From assembly GCF_035306585.1 (NCBI RefSeq), contig NZ_DATGNU010000034.1, positions 27,753 to 91,752 of the forward strand: DNA of 64,000 nucleotides. The letters are read 5' to 3'. Source of the stretch: Galbibacter sp035306585 (GTDB lineage Bacteria > Bacteroidota > Bacteroidia > Flavobacteriales > Flavobacteriaceae). Numbering within the stretch: the first letter of the stretch is position 1; each line of letters opens with the position of its first letter. This document shows, piece by piece, positions 17,238-26,946 of this stretch. The notes beneath the pieces are model-generated. The model was not told where the DNA came from. It worked only from the letters and a program-made list of their open reading frames with translations, and did not search any database. A program made the translations under genes and the position numbers.

Positions 17238-18518
17238 ATGAAGCTTCAAAAGAAACTATACATCTTAATATTATTATTAGCTGCTCTGTTTTTTGAAAAT
17301 AATACTTACGCACAGTCCTTCACTGAAACAAGCCCTGAAAAAGTTGGTTTTTCCAGTGAAAGGCTTGAATACTTAACTAAAACTTTTGAAGGATTTGTTG
17401 AGAATGATGCACTTCCAGGTTCAGTCATTTTAGTGGCTAGAAAAGGAGAAATAGCCTATTATAAGGCTTTTGGTAAAAGGGATATTGAACAAAATGACCC
17501 TATGGAAAGAACAGATATATTCCGTATTGCTTCTCAAACAAAGGCTATTGTTAGTGTAGGCATTATGATCTTACAAGAAAGAGGACTACTTACCATCTCT
17601 GAACCAGTCGGGAAATATATCCCTGAATTTAATAAAACTACCGTGGCTGTACCAGATGAGAATGGTGGATATACTATTGAGCAAGCTCATCGTGCGATTA
17701 CTATTAGAGATTTATTGACTCATACTGCAGGTGTTGGATACGGAAATGGAGTAGCTGCTGATAAATGGAAAGAGGCTGGGATACAAGGCTGGTATTTTGC
17801 TGATAGAGAAGAACCTATTTTACAAACCGTAAAAAGAATGGCTAAGCTTCCTTTTGATGCCCAACCAGGAGAGAAGTTCGTCTATGGTTATTCCACTGAT
17901 ATTCTAGGTGCTTTAATCGAAGTGGTTTCAGGACAGAGTCTTGATGCCTTTTTAAGTGAAAACGTATTCCAACCCTTGGGAATGAATGACACCCATTTTT
18001 ACCTTCCAAAAGAGAAGAATGATAGACTTTCAGTAGTGTATTCTGCTACAGATACAGGCATCGAAAAAGCACCAAATCCTGGGGCAATGGTAGGACAAGG
18101 AGCATATATAAAAGGCCCTCGTGTAAGTTATTCTGGAGGGGCTGGTCTTTTAAGTACCGCATTTGATTATGGGCGTTTTCTTCAAATGATGTTGAACGAA
18201 GGAGAATTAGATGGCACAAGAATCCTGTCACGTAAATCAGTGGAACTCATGACTGTAGATCACATTTCTAATATTAAATTTCCTTGGGATAATGGAACTG
18301 GCTTTGGTTTAGGCTTTTCCGTTGTTAAAAATTTAGGTGATCGTGGAACAATGGGTTCTGTAGGTGAATATGGATGGGGAGGGGCGTACCACTCAAGTTA
18401 TTGGGTGGATCCTTCTGAAGAATTGGTGGTAGTTTACTTAACGCAAGTCATTCCAACTAAAATATCAGAAGACCATCAGAAATTACCTGTATTAATCTAT
18501 CAAGCCATCATAGATTAA
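17238..18518 (+). CDS. Secreted serine hydrolase of the class C beta-lactamase / esterase family
   Basis: 426 residues. The signal peptide MKLQKKLYILILLLAALFF...NTYAQS probably ends after Ala at about residue 25. The beta-lactamase-type SxxK is SQTK in FRIASQTKAIVS, and the Tyr motif is YGYST (Y-x-S rather than Y-x-N). HTAGVGYG and GYGWGGAYHSSYWVDP occupy the positions of family motifs. These proteins are usually esterases or D-amino-acid peptidases rather than true beta-lactamases, so resistance should not be assumed. It stands alone between rluE and a remnant-containing gap. Confidence 0.85.
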   Translation: MKLQKKLYILILLLAALFFENNTYAQSFTETSPEKVGFSSERLEYLTKTFEGFVENDALPGSVILVARKGEIAYYKAFGKRDIEQNDPMERTDIFRIASQTKAIVSVGIMILQERGLLTISEPVGKYIPEFNKTTVAVPDENGGYTIEQAHRAITIRDLLTHTAGVGYGNGVAADKWKEAGIQGWYFADREEPILQTVKRMAKLPFDAQPGEKFVYGYSTDILGALIEVVSGQSLDAFLSENVFQPLGMNDTHFYLPKEKNDRLSVVYSATDTGIEKAPNPGAMVGQGAYIKGPRVSYSGGAGLLSTAFDYGRFLQMMLNEGELDGTRILSRKSVELMTVDHISNIKFPWDNGTGFGLGFSVVKNLGDRGTMGSVGEYGWGGAYHSSYWVDPSEELVVVYLTQVIPTKISEDHQKLPVLIYQAIID

Positions 18519-18535
18519 TAACAGGTAATCGCAAC

Positions 18536-18775
18536 TCAAAGGACGGCGGTAATGGCCTTGCTGGAACACTTTAAAGGGTTACCGCCTATGGTTCCAATGT
18601 ACATCAACGGATCGACAGGGTAGAACTGTTGATACCACAGTGCCACTTTATGGATCTTGTGCAAGGAGGCATGGTAAAACAGTTGAAAAGGATCAATCAA
18701 AGGACAAGGAACTTCAACCATCTTCTGGCTTTTGTAATATTGAACTAGTTCGGTCAGTTCAATATCGGGAAAGTC
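18536..18775 (-). pseudogene. C-terminal remnant of an unrecognised protein
   Basis: On the - strand an 80-codon open stretch, closed by TAG on its upstream side and ending in TGA, has clear protein-like composition (ELTELVQYYKSQKMVEVPC, then YHASLHKIHKVALWYQQFY and YPVDPLMYIGTIGGNPLK). It has an ATG only at codon 19, no clear upstream signals, and is short. It reads like the end of a larger gene whose start has been lost. I do not recognise the family. The rest of the 584-base gap (18519-19102) holds only a 50-codon + frame at 18867-19019 with Glu/Arg-rich start, which I cannot assign. Confidence 0.4.
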
Positions 18776-19102
18776 CTATAACCCGCTGGCCACAAATATG
18801 TAAATTTAGATTTGGAATGGGTTTATTAACTAATGCATTTTGCAACCTATTTTTACCGTTAAAAACATGCAGCAAACATCAGACCAACATCAGTGGAAAT
18901 CCGAGCGGGAAAGGGAATATGCTAAATTAGGGGCCGAGAGTTTCAGAGTTGCCAATATTGTTTCAAATTTTTGTGTTATTGTAGATTACAAATCCTTAGT
19001 AATAGGCTCTAACACCTGAATTAAATGCAAAAAAAATACTAAAATTTTTTATTTAATTTCAGTAATTCATTCAAACTTAGTACCTTTTACCAAAACAACA
19101 TT

Positions 19103-19561
19103 ATGGCTACATTTAAACTAACTATTAACGGGGAGTCACACCAAATCGATGTGGATCCTTCCACGCCCATGCTTTGGGTACTTAGAGATCACTTCAAACT
19201 TGTTGGAACAAAATTTGGATGTGGAATTGCTCAATGTGGAGCATGTACGATTCATGTATCTGATGTCGCTGTGCGTTCGTGCCAGTTACCAGTCTCCGCA
19301 GTAGGAGAACAAAAAATCACCACTATTGAAGGTTTATCGGAAAACGGAGACCATCCAGTGCAAAAAGCCTGGCTCGAACAAGACGTCCCTCAATGTGGTT
19401 ACTGCCAAGCTGGACAAATAATGTCAGCAGCAGCACTTTTGAAAGCAAATCCCAATCCAAGTGATGAGGAGATTGATCAGGCCATGAATGGCAATATTTG
19501 TCGTTGTGGTACTTATATTAGAATAAAAAAAGCGATAAAGACGGCTTCGTCTTCATTGTAA
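19103..19561 (+). CDS. [2Fe-2S] subunit of a xanthine dehydrogenase-family molybdenum hydroxylase
   Basis: 152 residues. The N-terminal plant-type ferredoxin domain carries the cysteines of GCGIAQCGACTIH and the following CQLP (first cluster). The C-terminal helical domain carries QCGYCQAGQIMS and NICRCGTYIRIKKAI (second cluster). It passes electrons from the Mo centre to an acceptor. Size and the pairing with the next gene match the two-subunit isoquinoline 1-oxidoreductase/aldehyde oxidase type that has no FAD subunit. It lies 35 bases upstream of the large subunit. Confidence 0.93.
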   Translation: MATFKLTINGESHQIDVDPSTPMLWVLRDHFKLVGTKFGCGIAQCGACTIHVSDVAVRSCQLPVSAVGEQKITTIEGLSENGDHPVQKAWLEQDVPQCGYCQAGQIMSAAALLKANPNPSDEEIDQAMNGNICRCGTYIRIKKAIKTASSSL

Positions 19562-19596
19562 ACCAGCTTTACTACTTAATCTCAAAAACAGGAACA

Positions 19597-21855
19597 GTGA
19601 CTTTAATAAAAACATCATACGGTAGAAGATCATTTCTTAAAACCTCAGCATTAGCAGGTGGAGGACTCGTTGTAGGCTTTAGTTGGCTGGCATCTTGCAA
19701 CCCAACAAATAAAGAAGTTGCTAAAATGCCAAAAGAATGGTTTGAAATAAATGGATATCTGAAGATAGGGGACAATGGCCTAGCTACAATAATGTCTCCA
19801 AATCCAGAAATAGGACAAAATGTAAAAACATCCATGCCCATGATTGTGGCGGAAGAGCTCGATATCGATTGGGACAACGTTTTAGTGGAGCAAGCTCCTT
19901 TGAATACAGCAATCTTTACTCGTCAATTAGCAGGGGGAAGTGAATCAATTAAATTCGGTTGGGATGGACTTCGCATGGCAGGGGCAACTGCTAGAGAAAT
20001 GCTAAAACAAGCCGCTGCCCAACAATGGGAAGTTCCCGTTAGCGAGGTAACTACGGATAAAGGTATTATTAGCCATAAAGCAACAAATAGAACGATTGGT
20101 TATGGAGAGGTGGCTTCGGTGGCCGCAACAATAACGCCACCAAAGGAAGTTGAACTGAAAAACTATGATGAATTTAAAATTATTGGAACCTCAAAGAGAA
20201 ACGTTGATGGATTAAAACTGGTAACCGGAAAACCCCTATTTGGAATTGATCAAGATCAAGAAGGTATGCTAATTGCGATGATCGTTCCTCCTCCAGCCTT
20301 TGGTTTAAAACTTAAATCTTATGACGATTCCAAGGCGCGAACAATGCCTGGAATAAAAGACATTTTCACCATCAACACCTATGAAAATGTGAAGGGAAAA
20401 AGTATGTTTGATGTCGATGCCTTTCCAGAATTAATAGCGGTTGTAGGAAACACTACCTGGGAGGTAATGCAGGCTAAAAAAGCCATCATAGCACAGTGGG
20501 AACCTTTTGAAGAATACCAAGAGAACTTTCGTGGTTTTTCAGGAAAAAACATTATTTCACAAACAATTCCGGCAGGAAAGGAAAATAGTGAAGATCATTA
20601 TAAAATTATGGAGGCCATGTCCCTGAAGGCTTCGAAGATTGTACGAAAAGATGGTGATCCAGATGCAGCCTTTAAAGGAGCTGCTAAGATTATAGAGCGT
20701 AGTTATACAGCCCCTTTTTTATCCCACAGCACTTTGGAACCTATGAATTTCTTTGCCGATGTTACTGAGGATAAAGCACTCCTAAGTGGTCCAGTGCAAA
20801 CTCCAGAATATATGGAAAAATCTGCAGCAGAAAGGTTAGGACTTCCATTGGATAAAGTGGAACTAAAAATGACCCGACAGGGAGGTGGCTTTGGACGACG
20901 ACTTTATGGCCATTTTGTAGTGGAAGCTGGTATAATTTCTCAAAAAACAAAATCCCCCATTAAGCTTATTTACACTCGTGAAGATGACATGACATTTGGA
21001 ACATATCGTCCCGCTTATCACGCAAGGTATAGAGCCGCGCTTGATAAGGATAATAACCTTATCGGATTTCATGTAAGGGCAGGGGGAATTCCAGAAAGCC
21101 CATTGTTTGCCAATAGATTCCCAGCTGGAGCGGTGGATAATTATCTGGCTGAAACTTGGGATGTTCCTTCTAATATTACCGTTGGTGCATTTAGAGCTCC
21201 ACGCTCAAACTTTATCGCGGGAGTCGAGCAGGCATTCTTAGATGAAGTAGCTGAAGAAGCAGGAAAAGACCCAATTGACTTTAGACTAGAATTATTTGAA
21301 AGAGCAAGCAATAACCCTGTAGGAGAAAATAATGATTATGATCCTAAGCGTTATGCCGGAGTTCTAGAACTCGTTCGTGAAAAATCAGGTTGGGGTAAAG
21401 AATCAACCGATAAAGTCTATAGAGGGGTCTCCGCATATTACTGTCATAATTCGTATGTAGCTAATATTTTGGATATGGCCATTGAAAATGATCTGCCTGT
21501 GGTTAAAAAAGTATATGCTGCTGTGGATTGTGGAATTGTTGTAAATCCAATTGCAGCGACCAATATGGTAGAAGGAGGAACCATTGATGGAATCGGAAAT
21601 GCAATGTATGGAGGTTTGGTTTTTAAAGACGGAGCTCCAATTCAAAATAATTTTGATCGCTATCGCCTCATCAGACATAAAGAAAGCCCAAAGGAAATAG
21701 AGGTTCACTTTGTTGATAACAATGAACATCCTACAGGGCTAGGCGAACCACCATTTCCACCGGTAATGGGTGCACTTGCTAATGCTTTGTATAAAGCTAC
21801 AGGCCAACGTCATTACGATCAACCCTTCATTACAAACAAAAAGGTAATCGGATAA
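19597..21855 (+). CDS. Molybdopterin-binding large subunit of an IorB-like aldehyde/xanthine hydroxylase, Tat-exported
   Basis: 752 residues from GTG at 19597. The N-terminus is a twin-arginine signal, YGRRSFLKTSALAGGG, followed by a lipobox-like LASC, so the enzyme acts in the periplasm and may be lipid-anchored. The molybdopterin-binding regions include RQLAGGSESIKFGW, HSTLEPMNFFADV, RQGGGFGRRLYGHF, VGAFRAPRSNF and the C-terminal GLGEPPFPPVMGAL, which holds the catalytic Glu. The substrate is unknown; the family oxidises N-heterocycles or aldehydes. The electron acceptor partner (often a cytochrome c) is not adjacent. A good terminator follows. Confidence 0.9.
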   Translation: MTLIKTSYGRRSFLKTSALAGGGLVVGFSWLASCNPTNKEVAKMPKEWFEINGYLKIGDNGLATIMSPNPEIGQNVKTSMPMIVAEELDIDWDNVLVEQAPLNTAIFTRQLAGGSESIKFGWDGLRMAGATAREMLKQAAAQQWEVPVSEVTTDKGIISHKATNRTIGYGEVASVAATITPPKEVELKNYDEFKIIGTSKRNVDGLKLVTGKPLFGIDQDQEGMLIAMIVPPPAFGLKLKSYDDSKARTMPGIKDIFTINTYENVKGKSMFDVDAFPELIAVVGNTTWEVMQAKKAIIAQWEPFEEYQENFRGFSGKNIISQTIPAGKENSEDHYKIMEAMSLKASKIVRKDGDPDAAFKGAAKIIERSYTAPFLSHSTLEPMNFFADVTEDKALLSGPVQTPEYMEKSAAERLGLPLDKVELKMTRQGGGFGRRLYGHFVVEAGIISQKTKSPIKLIYTREDDMTFGTYRPAYHARYRAALDKDNNLIGFHVRAGGIPESPLFANRFPAGAVDNYLAETWDVPSNITVGAFRAPRSNFIAGVEQAFLDEVAEEAGKDPIDFRLELFERASNNPVGENNDYDPKRYAGVLELVREKSGWGKESTDKVYRGVSAYYCHNSYVANILDMAIENDLPVVKKVYAAVDCGIVVNPIAATNMVEGGTIDGIGNAMYGGLVFKDGAPIQNNFDRYRLIRHKESPKEIEVHFVDNNEHPTGLGEPPFPPVMGALANALYKATGQRHYDQPFITNKKVIG

Positions 21856-21905
21856 AATAGTTGCGAAATTCCATTTTTGGTATTCAAAACATACAAGATA
21901 AAATA

Positions 21906-21941
21906 AGTATCAAGCAGCCATATGCTTTGGTACTTTTTTTT
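21906..21941 (+). terminator. Terminator after the molybdenum hydroxylase genes
   Basis: AGTATCAAGCA (21906-21916), loop GCCATA, TGCTTTGGTACT (21923-21934) pair over 11 positions with one bulged base and one G-U, then eight T to 21941. It lies 50 bases after the stop of the large subunit. Confidence 0.75.
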
Positions 21942-22134
21942 ACGGATTTAATCTGTAACTTTAACAAAATAATGCTAAAATGTTTTTTGTGAAAATTTAA
22001 CACAGGAACTTTACTGCTTTAATATGCGTAGAATCAAATTTTTGTTATCTTGTTTTTTTTTAGACTAACATCTAAAAATACCCTATTAATTATTCCAAAA
22101 ACAAACAAAACGTAAATAACATAGATTACAACGA

Positions 22135-23124
22135 ATGAAAATCACTTACAGATTATTTTTATCATCCCTTGTGCTATATTCTTTAAATAGCTACTCCCAA
22201 GAACAAAAACCAGAGAATTACACCCAGAAGATCGCTGGAAGTGAATTAACAATAGATATGGTAGGAATTCCAGCAGGAGAATTTCTAATGGGCAGCCCCG
22301 TAACGGAAAAGCAAAGATCGGAAGATGAAGGTCCACAACACAAAGTTAAACTCGATGCTTTTTGGATGTCATCTCATGAGATTACATGGGAATTATACGA
22401 TCTATACCTACAACGTTCTGTAGATGATGTAAATGATCCAAATAAATCCAAAGATATTGATCATGACATTGACGCGGTTGCCGGTGCAACCATTCCATAT
22501 GTAGACATGAGTCTTGGAATGGGAAAGGGAGCGGGCCTCCCTATTGGAAACGTAACACCTTTAGCCGCCTCAAAGTTTTGTGAATGGTTGTCTGCAAAAA
22601 CGGGCCATTTCTATAGACTTCCAACGGAAGCAGAGTGGGAATATGCTGCTAGAGCTGGATCCCAAACCGCCTATCATTTTGGAGATGACCCTTCTGAACT
22701 AGGGGAGTATGCTTGGTATATGGATAACAGTGATGATCACTACCATAAAATAGGACAGAAGAAACCTAACCCATGGGGATTGTACGATATGTATGGAAAT
22801 GTAGCAGAATGGACATTAGATCAATACGTTCCTGATGCTTATAGTAAGCGTAAGAAAGTTGCGAAAAACCCTCATGAAGTAGCGACTGAACCATACCCTT
22901 GGTCTCTCAGAGGGGGATCTTACTATGATCCGGCAGAATATTTGAGAAGTGCTTCTCGCTATGGTTCAACAGAAAATTGGAGAATGAGAGATCCTCAATT
23001 TCCAAAAAGTTTATGGTGGAACACGGATGCTCCTTTTGTTGGATTTAGAATAGTAAGAGATCCAACCCCTCCGTCAAAAGCTGACTATGAAAAATACTGG
23101 GGAGTAAGCAAGCCTTCCAAATGA
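22135..23124 (+). CDS. Secreted formylglycine-generating-enzyme (SUMF1)-domain protein lacking the active-site cysteines
   Basis: 329 residues. The signal peptide ends near SYSQ (about residue 22). The FGE-sulfatase fold is evident: MVGIPAGEFLMGSP, RLPTEAEWEYAARAGSQT, NPWGLYDMYGNVAEWTLD, LRGGSYYDP and FVGFRIVRDP. In true FGE the segment after RGGS carries two copper-binding cysteines; here it reads DPAEYLRSASRYG, without Cys. The protein is therefore unlikely to make formylglycine. Such variants serve as ligand-binding or other catalytic proteins. It precedes a Gfo/Idh/MocA gene by 93 bases, suggesting a joint role in sugar metabolism. Confidence 0.85.
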   Translation: MKITYRLFLSSLVLYSLNSYSQEQKPENYTQKIAGSELTIDMVGIPAGEFLMGSPVTEKQRSEDEGPQHKVKLDAFWMSSHEITWELYDLYLQRSVDDVNDPNKSKDIDHDIDAVAGATIPYVDMSLGMGKGAGLPIGNVTPLAASKFCEWLSAKTGHFYRLPTEAEWEYAARAGSQTAYHFGDDPSELGEYAWYMDNSDDHYHKIGQKKPNPWGLYDMYGNVAEWTLDQYVPDAYSKRKKVAKNPHEVATEPYPWSLRGGSYYDPAEYLRSASRYGSTENWRMRDPQFPKSLWWNTDAPFVGFRIVRDPTPPSKADYEKYWGVSKPSK

Positions 23125-23217
23125 GACCTAGAACATTTTTAGATAGCAAAATGAATTATTAACCTAAAATAGCTTATATCGTTTAGCGATTAAAAATACT
23201 ATACTAATTATTTAATT

Positions 23218-24561
23218 ATGAGAAAATCAGATAAAAAACCATTACTTGATATCAGTGGTTCTAGAAGGAATTTCGTAAAAAGCACAGCACTGTTTTCCGC
23301 AGGGATGATGCTTCCAGCCACTGAGATGAACGCGATGTTTAATGTTTTGAATGACAAAACCTTAAAAATTGCCTTAGTAGGTTGTGGAGGTAGAGGTACT
23401 GGTGCAGCAAACCAAGCGCTTAAAGCAGATGAGAATGTTCAACTTGTCGCTATGGCTGATGCCTTCGAAGACAGACTAAATGGAAGTCTACAGCACCTTG
23501 AAAAGGAATTTGAAGGCACTAAAAAAGTTAAAGTAAAAGAGAAGAATAAATTCATAGGATTTGATGCCTATAAAAAAGCTATTGATCTAGCGGATGTTGT
23601 AATCCTTACAACTCCTCCAGGTTTTAGACCATATCATTTTGAATATGCTGTAAATGCCGGAAAACATGTTTTCATGGAGAAGCCACTTGCAGTAGACATC
23701 CCAGGAATACGTAAGGTTTTGGAAATGGCAAAAGTTGCCAAAGCGAAAAAATTAAATGTGGTTGTTGGCTTGCAACGCCGTTACCAAAAAAACTACATTG
23801 AAATAGAAAAACAAATACGAGAAGGAGCAGTTGGAAAAATCACCTCTGGTCAAGTATATTGGAATAGTAGTGGAGTATGGGTTAACCCTAGAAAACCTGG
23901 CCAAACTGAGCTGGATTATCAAATGAGAAACTGGTATTACTTCAACTGGTTATGTGGAGATCATATCTTAGAGCAACACATTCACAATATTGATGTGGCC
24001 AACTGGTTTATAGGTGAATATCCAATATCAGCCCAAGGAATGGGTGGACGTCTTGTGAGAACTGGCCCTGAGCATGGAGAGATCTTCGATCATCATTTTG
24101 TAGAATTCAAATATCCTAGTGGTGCTATAATCTCTAGTCAATGTAGACATCAACCTGGTACTTGGTCTAAAGTTGGCGAAGATTTCCAAGGAACAAAAGG
24201 AATCGTAGACACTAATGACGCAGGTGCGGCAAAAATTGTAGGCTATGACAATGAAGATATTTTCTCCTATCGAGGTAGAAACGATCCAAACCCTTATCAA
24301 CAAGAACATGATGAACTTTTCAAATCTATTCGTAACAAAGGAGTTATAAGTGATACGGAAAATGGGGCGTATAGTACTATGACTGCGATCATGGGACGAA
24401 TGGCAACCTATTCTGGACAAGTTATCAACTGGGATGAAGCGCTGAAATCTGATCTTCAAATTATGCCGGCAGAAGTAACTTGGGATACAACACCACCAAC
24501 ATTACCAGGAGAAGATGGTAATTACCCAATTCCCATTCCAGGAAAAACGAAGGTCATGTAG
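23218..24561 (+). CDS. Gfo/Idh/MocA-family oxidoreductase with export signal
   Basis: 447 residues. The N-terminus SRRNFVKSTALFSAGMMLP is Tat-like, so the protein is probably periplasmic, as many Bacteroidota relatives are. The NAD-binding Rossmann motif VGCGGRGTGAANQAL lies at residues ~54-68. EKPLAVD is the conserved catalytic-lysine strand and DHILEQHIHNIDVANWF the substrate-binding helix with the conserved His. The family oxidises sugars or polyols. With the FGE-like gene upstream and GH43 genes nearby it may act in glycan breakdown. A bidirectional terminator follows. Confidence 0.9.
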   Translation: MRKSDKKPLLDISGSRRNFVKSTALFSAGMMLPATEMNAMFNVLNDKTLKIALVGCGGRGTGAANQALKADENVQLVAMADAFEDRLNGSLQHLEKEFEGTKKVKVKEKNKFIGFDAYKKAIDLADVVILTTPPGFRPYHFEYAVNAGKHVFMEKPLAVDIPGIRKVLEMAKVAKAKKLNVVVGLQRRYQKNYIEIEKQIREGAVGKITSGQVYWNSSGVWVNPRKPGQTELDYQMRNWYYFNWLCGDHILEQHIHNIDVANWFIGEYPISAQGMGGRLVRTGPEHGEIFDHHFVEFKYPSGAIISSQCRHQPGTWSKVGEDFQGTKGIVDTNDAGAAKIVGYDNEDIFSYRGRNDPNPYQQEHDELFKSIRNKGVISDTENGAYSTMTAIMGRMATYSGQVINWDEALKSDLQIMPAEVTWDTTPPTLPGEDGNYPIPIPGKTKVM

Positions 24562-24613
24562 TAATTTAAATAAATAAAGTAATAACTCTTACTTTAAAAG
24601 AGGAAAATAAAAT

Positions 24614-24653
24614 AAAAAGAGCTTCAAGTTTTAAATAATTTGAAGCTCTTTTT
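24614..24653. terminator. Bidirectional terminator after the Gfo/Idh gene
   Basis: AAAAAGAGCTTCAA (24614-24627) and TTGAAGCTCTTTTT (24640-24653) are perfect complements, with T runs on both strands. It ends the + operon and can also stop - strand transcripts from the GH43 gene. Confidence 0.85.
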
Positions 24654-24926
24654 ATCTAATAAATAATAGAGTAGAGGCCAGTAATTTATTTATAAAATCT
24701 CATCAATAACCACTTCGCGCATCTAATAAAGTCAAACCCTCTTTGTCCAAAATCAGCGAAGCGCTGGACGAAATTACACCTAATTTTCTTCAGAAATTGC
24801 ACTTCCTACGGGTCCTCTCAATATTTGGTTGAATGGATAACCAAGCCAAGCCAAGGAAACTGTCGCAGGTACGGTGTTGTGTTTTTTGGAAATTTAATCC
24901 AAGGTATTCAAATTTTAAATCCTGAA
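24654..24926 (-). other. Gap with a possible decayed gene end
   Basis: Between the terminator and the GH43 stop, the - strand has a 37-codon stretch (24780-24893) reading ...VPATVSLAWLGYPFNQIL... up to a TAG. Its composition is protein-like but it has no start. It may be the tail of a lost gene; I recognise no family. Nothing else is supported here. Confidence 0.25.
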
Positions 24927-26447
24927 TTACTCTTCGGTGGGTAAAGGCTGATATGTGAAGTTTTTAAAATGTACTTCGCCTTCACCTATAGAGACCAAGC
25001 CTATTCGCAGACTCAAAAACCCACTTAGAACATTATGATGAATGGCTGAGACCTCCAAGGAACTTTCAATTTTCTTCCAGTTTTCACCATCTATACTATA
25101 AAATTGGTTTACAATATTATTGTTGTTAATAAGCTTTAAATGTACTTTTCTATTCAATACACCCTTTTCAGCCTCAAATTGCCAACCACGTAAATTAGCA
25201 AGGATATTAGAATGATCCGCTAATATCCCAGAACCTGATTTCTCATTATAAAACAATACTAAACCACCAATAGCATTTCCCTTAATTTCTAATTCTACAG
25301 ACACGCTATAGGAATGATCCGAAGGGGAAATTAATAGAGGAGAGCTATCGGCTATAGTACTTCCTTTAGCTTTTATTTTCAAGGTGTTATTTTCTATCTT
25401 AAATCGATCCTTGTCAAAATCTGCGTAGAAATGCCATTTAGGATCAAGGATCGAAGAATCAAATGTATCACTGAGCTGATAATTACTTTTGGAGACTTTT
25501 GAAGTCGGCCTTTTAATTGGTTTAGAAATAACAATGGAATCAGGCATTTTAAACCATCCATCTGATGTCCACTCTAGTGGTGCAAGTAGCGTTTGTCTTC
25601 CCAAATTATAATGATCCTTTTCATAGCCGTGAAATACCATCCAAGGTTCACCAGAGGCAGTCTTAAAAACGGTGGCATGTCCAACCGAAGCCCACTGATC
25701 TTCAGGATTTTCAGTTCTAATAATTGGATTGTAAGGAGAGTTTTCCCAAGGTCCTAATGGTGATTTAGAACGGGCAGAGATTACCATATGTCCAGTAGGA
25801 GGACCTGCAGTACCTCCTTGAGCTACGGTAAGATAATAATACTCTCCATGCTTAAAAAGTTTAGGACCTTCCATACAGAAACATTCAATAGTCCAATCCA
25901 AAGGAATAGACCAACCATCATAAGCATGTATTTCTTCACCATCGGTGGCTAATCCGTCATCGGTCAAAGGTACATATCCGCCGTTTGGGAAGTATAAATA
26001 GCGATTACCATCTTGATCTACTACATGACCAGGATCAATATTTCCAATTTTAAGATCTATAGGATCGCTCCATGGACCTTCCATTTTATCAGAAAATATC
26101 ACGTAGTTTGTATTATTAGAAGGGAAGTAGATATAATATTTATCCTTGTATTTAATAAGGTCAGGAGCCCAAACTGAGCCTACAGGTTTTTGTAAAGCAT
26201 TCGTTAGTATGGACCAATTAATTAAATCCTCTGAATGCCATACTGTAAGTCCGGGATGATAATCAAATGAAGAATGAATCATGTAATAATCCTCACCATC
26301 CACTAAAATACTAGGATCAGGAAAATCTCCAGAAAATATTGGATTTTGATAATGAGTCAATGGAATGTTTAAATTAGGGCGTTGTTTTTGGGCATTTGAC
26401 CAAAAGAAACATGCCAATAAAATAAAAAATAATGCATTTTTTTTCAT
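24927..26447 (-). CDS. Secreted glycoside hydrolase family 43 protein with C-terminal concanavalin-like domain
   Basis: 506 residues from MKKNALFFILLACFFWSNAQ, a signal peptide; an in-frame start 24 bases upstream would spoil it. Residues ~35-320 are the five-bladed propeller of GH43. The catalytic base is the Asp of GDFPDPSIL, the pKa modulator probably the Asp of WAPDLIKYKD, and the acid the Glu of CMEGPKLFKHGEYYY. Residues ~330-506 (SNYQLSDTFDSSILDPKWHFYADF onward) are the beta-sandwich domain found in beta-xylosidases and related enzymes. The likely substrate is arabinose- or xylose-containing polysaccharide; the exact bond is unknown. It is monocistronic and faces the defence island. Confidence 0.9.
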   Translation of the reverse strand: MKKNALFFILLACFFWSNAQKQRPNLNIPLTHYQNPIFSGDFPDPSILVDGEDYYMIHSSFDYHPGLTVWHSEDLINWSILTNALQKPVGSVWAPDLIKYKDKYYIYFPSNNTNYVIFSDKMEGPWSDPIDLKIGNIDPGHVVDQDGNRYLYFPNGGYVPLTDDGLATDGEEIHAYDGWSIPLDWTIECFCMEGPKLFKHGEYYYLTVAQGGTAGPPTGHMVISARSKSPLGPWENSPYNPIIRTENPEDQWASVGHATVFKTASGEPWMVFHGYEKDHYNLGRQTLLAPLEWTSDGWFKMPDSIVISKPIKRPTSKVSKSNYQLSDTFDSSILDPKWHFYADFDKDRFKIENNTLKIKAKGSTIADSSPLLISPSDHSYSVSVELEIKGNAIGGLVLFYNEKSGSGILADHSNILANLRGWQFEAEKGVLNRKVHLKLINNNNIVNQFYSIDGENWKKIESSLEVSAIHHNVLSGFLSLRIGLVSIGEGEVHFKNFTYQPLPTEE

Positions 26448-26563
26448 GATTGAGTTTGTTAGTTCATCCAAATATACAGATTAACCACAACTTATAGTCA
26501 TTTTAAATATAAGTTTAAAATTAATTATTATGTTACCAACTACCAGTTATAAAATTCGTTAGA

Positions 26564-26758
26564 TTATAAACTTGCTATAAATTGGTTAAGTTCGGGGGTA
26601 ATAAGGTCATACTTTTCTTTATTCTTTAAATCTGTTAGAGGGTCAACTTCATAGGGCAAATAACAACCAAATGTTGCCCACAAATTAAAATATGGATTAG
26701 GAGAGAGCCTGTAGGTTCTTCCCGATCTCTTTAGGCAGCATGAATTGGACCATATTTC
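26564..26758 (-). pseudogene. C-terminal remnant at the left edge of the accessory island
   Basis: A 64-codon - strand frame opens directly after a TAG and ends with TAA. It reads EIWSNSCCLKRSGRTYRLS, then PYFNLWATFGCYLPYEVDP and TPELNQFIASL. It has no ATG and no ribosome-binding context, yet the composition is that of a coding region, so it looks like the severed end of a gene. I do not recognise it. The rest of the 499-base gap (26448-26946) shows no other gene. The position marks where a gene was probably interrupted when the island was acquired. Confidence 0.4.
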
Positions 26759-26946
26759 CTATTTCACAAAAAATCATTTAAAATCTGGAAATTGATTCTT
26801 TTCGATGAAAATTACAATTTAAAAACTAGATAGTTTTAACCGAAGAGTTCTATAGCCATGTTAAACTCATTATAATTGAAAATGAGAATAAACACTCTCT
26901 TTCTTTTAAATTTCAATATATTTATTGTCCTAACGATACCTGAAAA

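Noticed and set aside
17238..18518. Antibiotic-resistance beta-lactamase
   Set aside because: The protein has the SxxK fold motif but a Y-x-S in place of Y-x-N and no KTG triad I could place; the esterase/peptidase branch is more likely.
18640..18930. 96-codon + strand frame after the serine hydrolase
   Set aside because: Composition is low-quality (many Cys, Arg, Ser without pattern) and it lies opposite a more protein-like - strand fragment.
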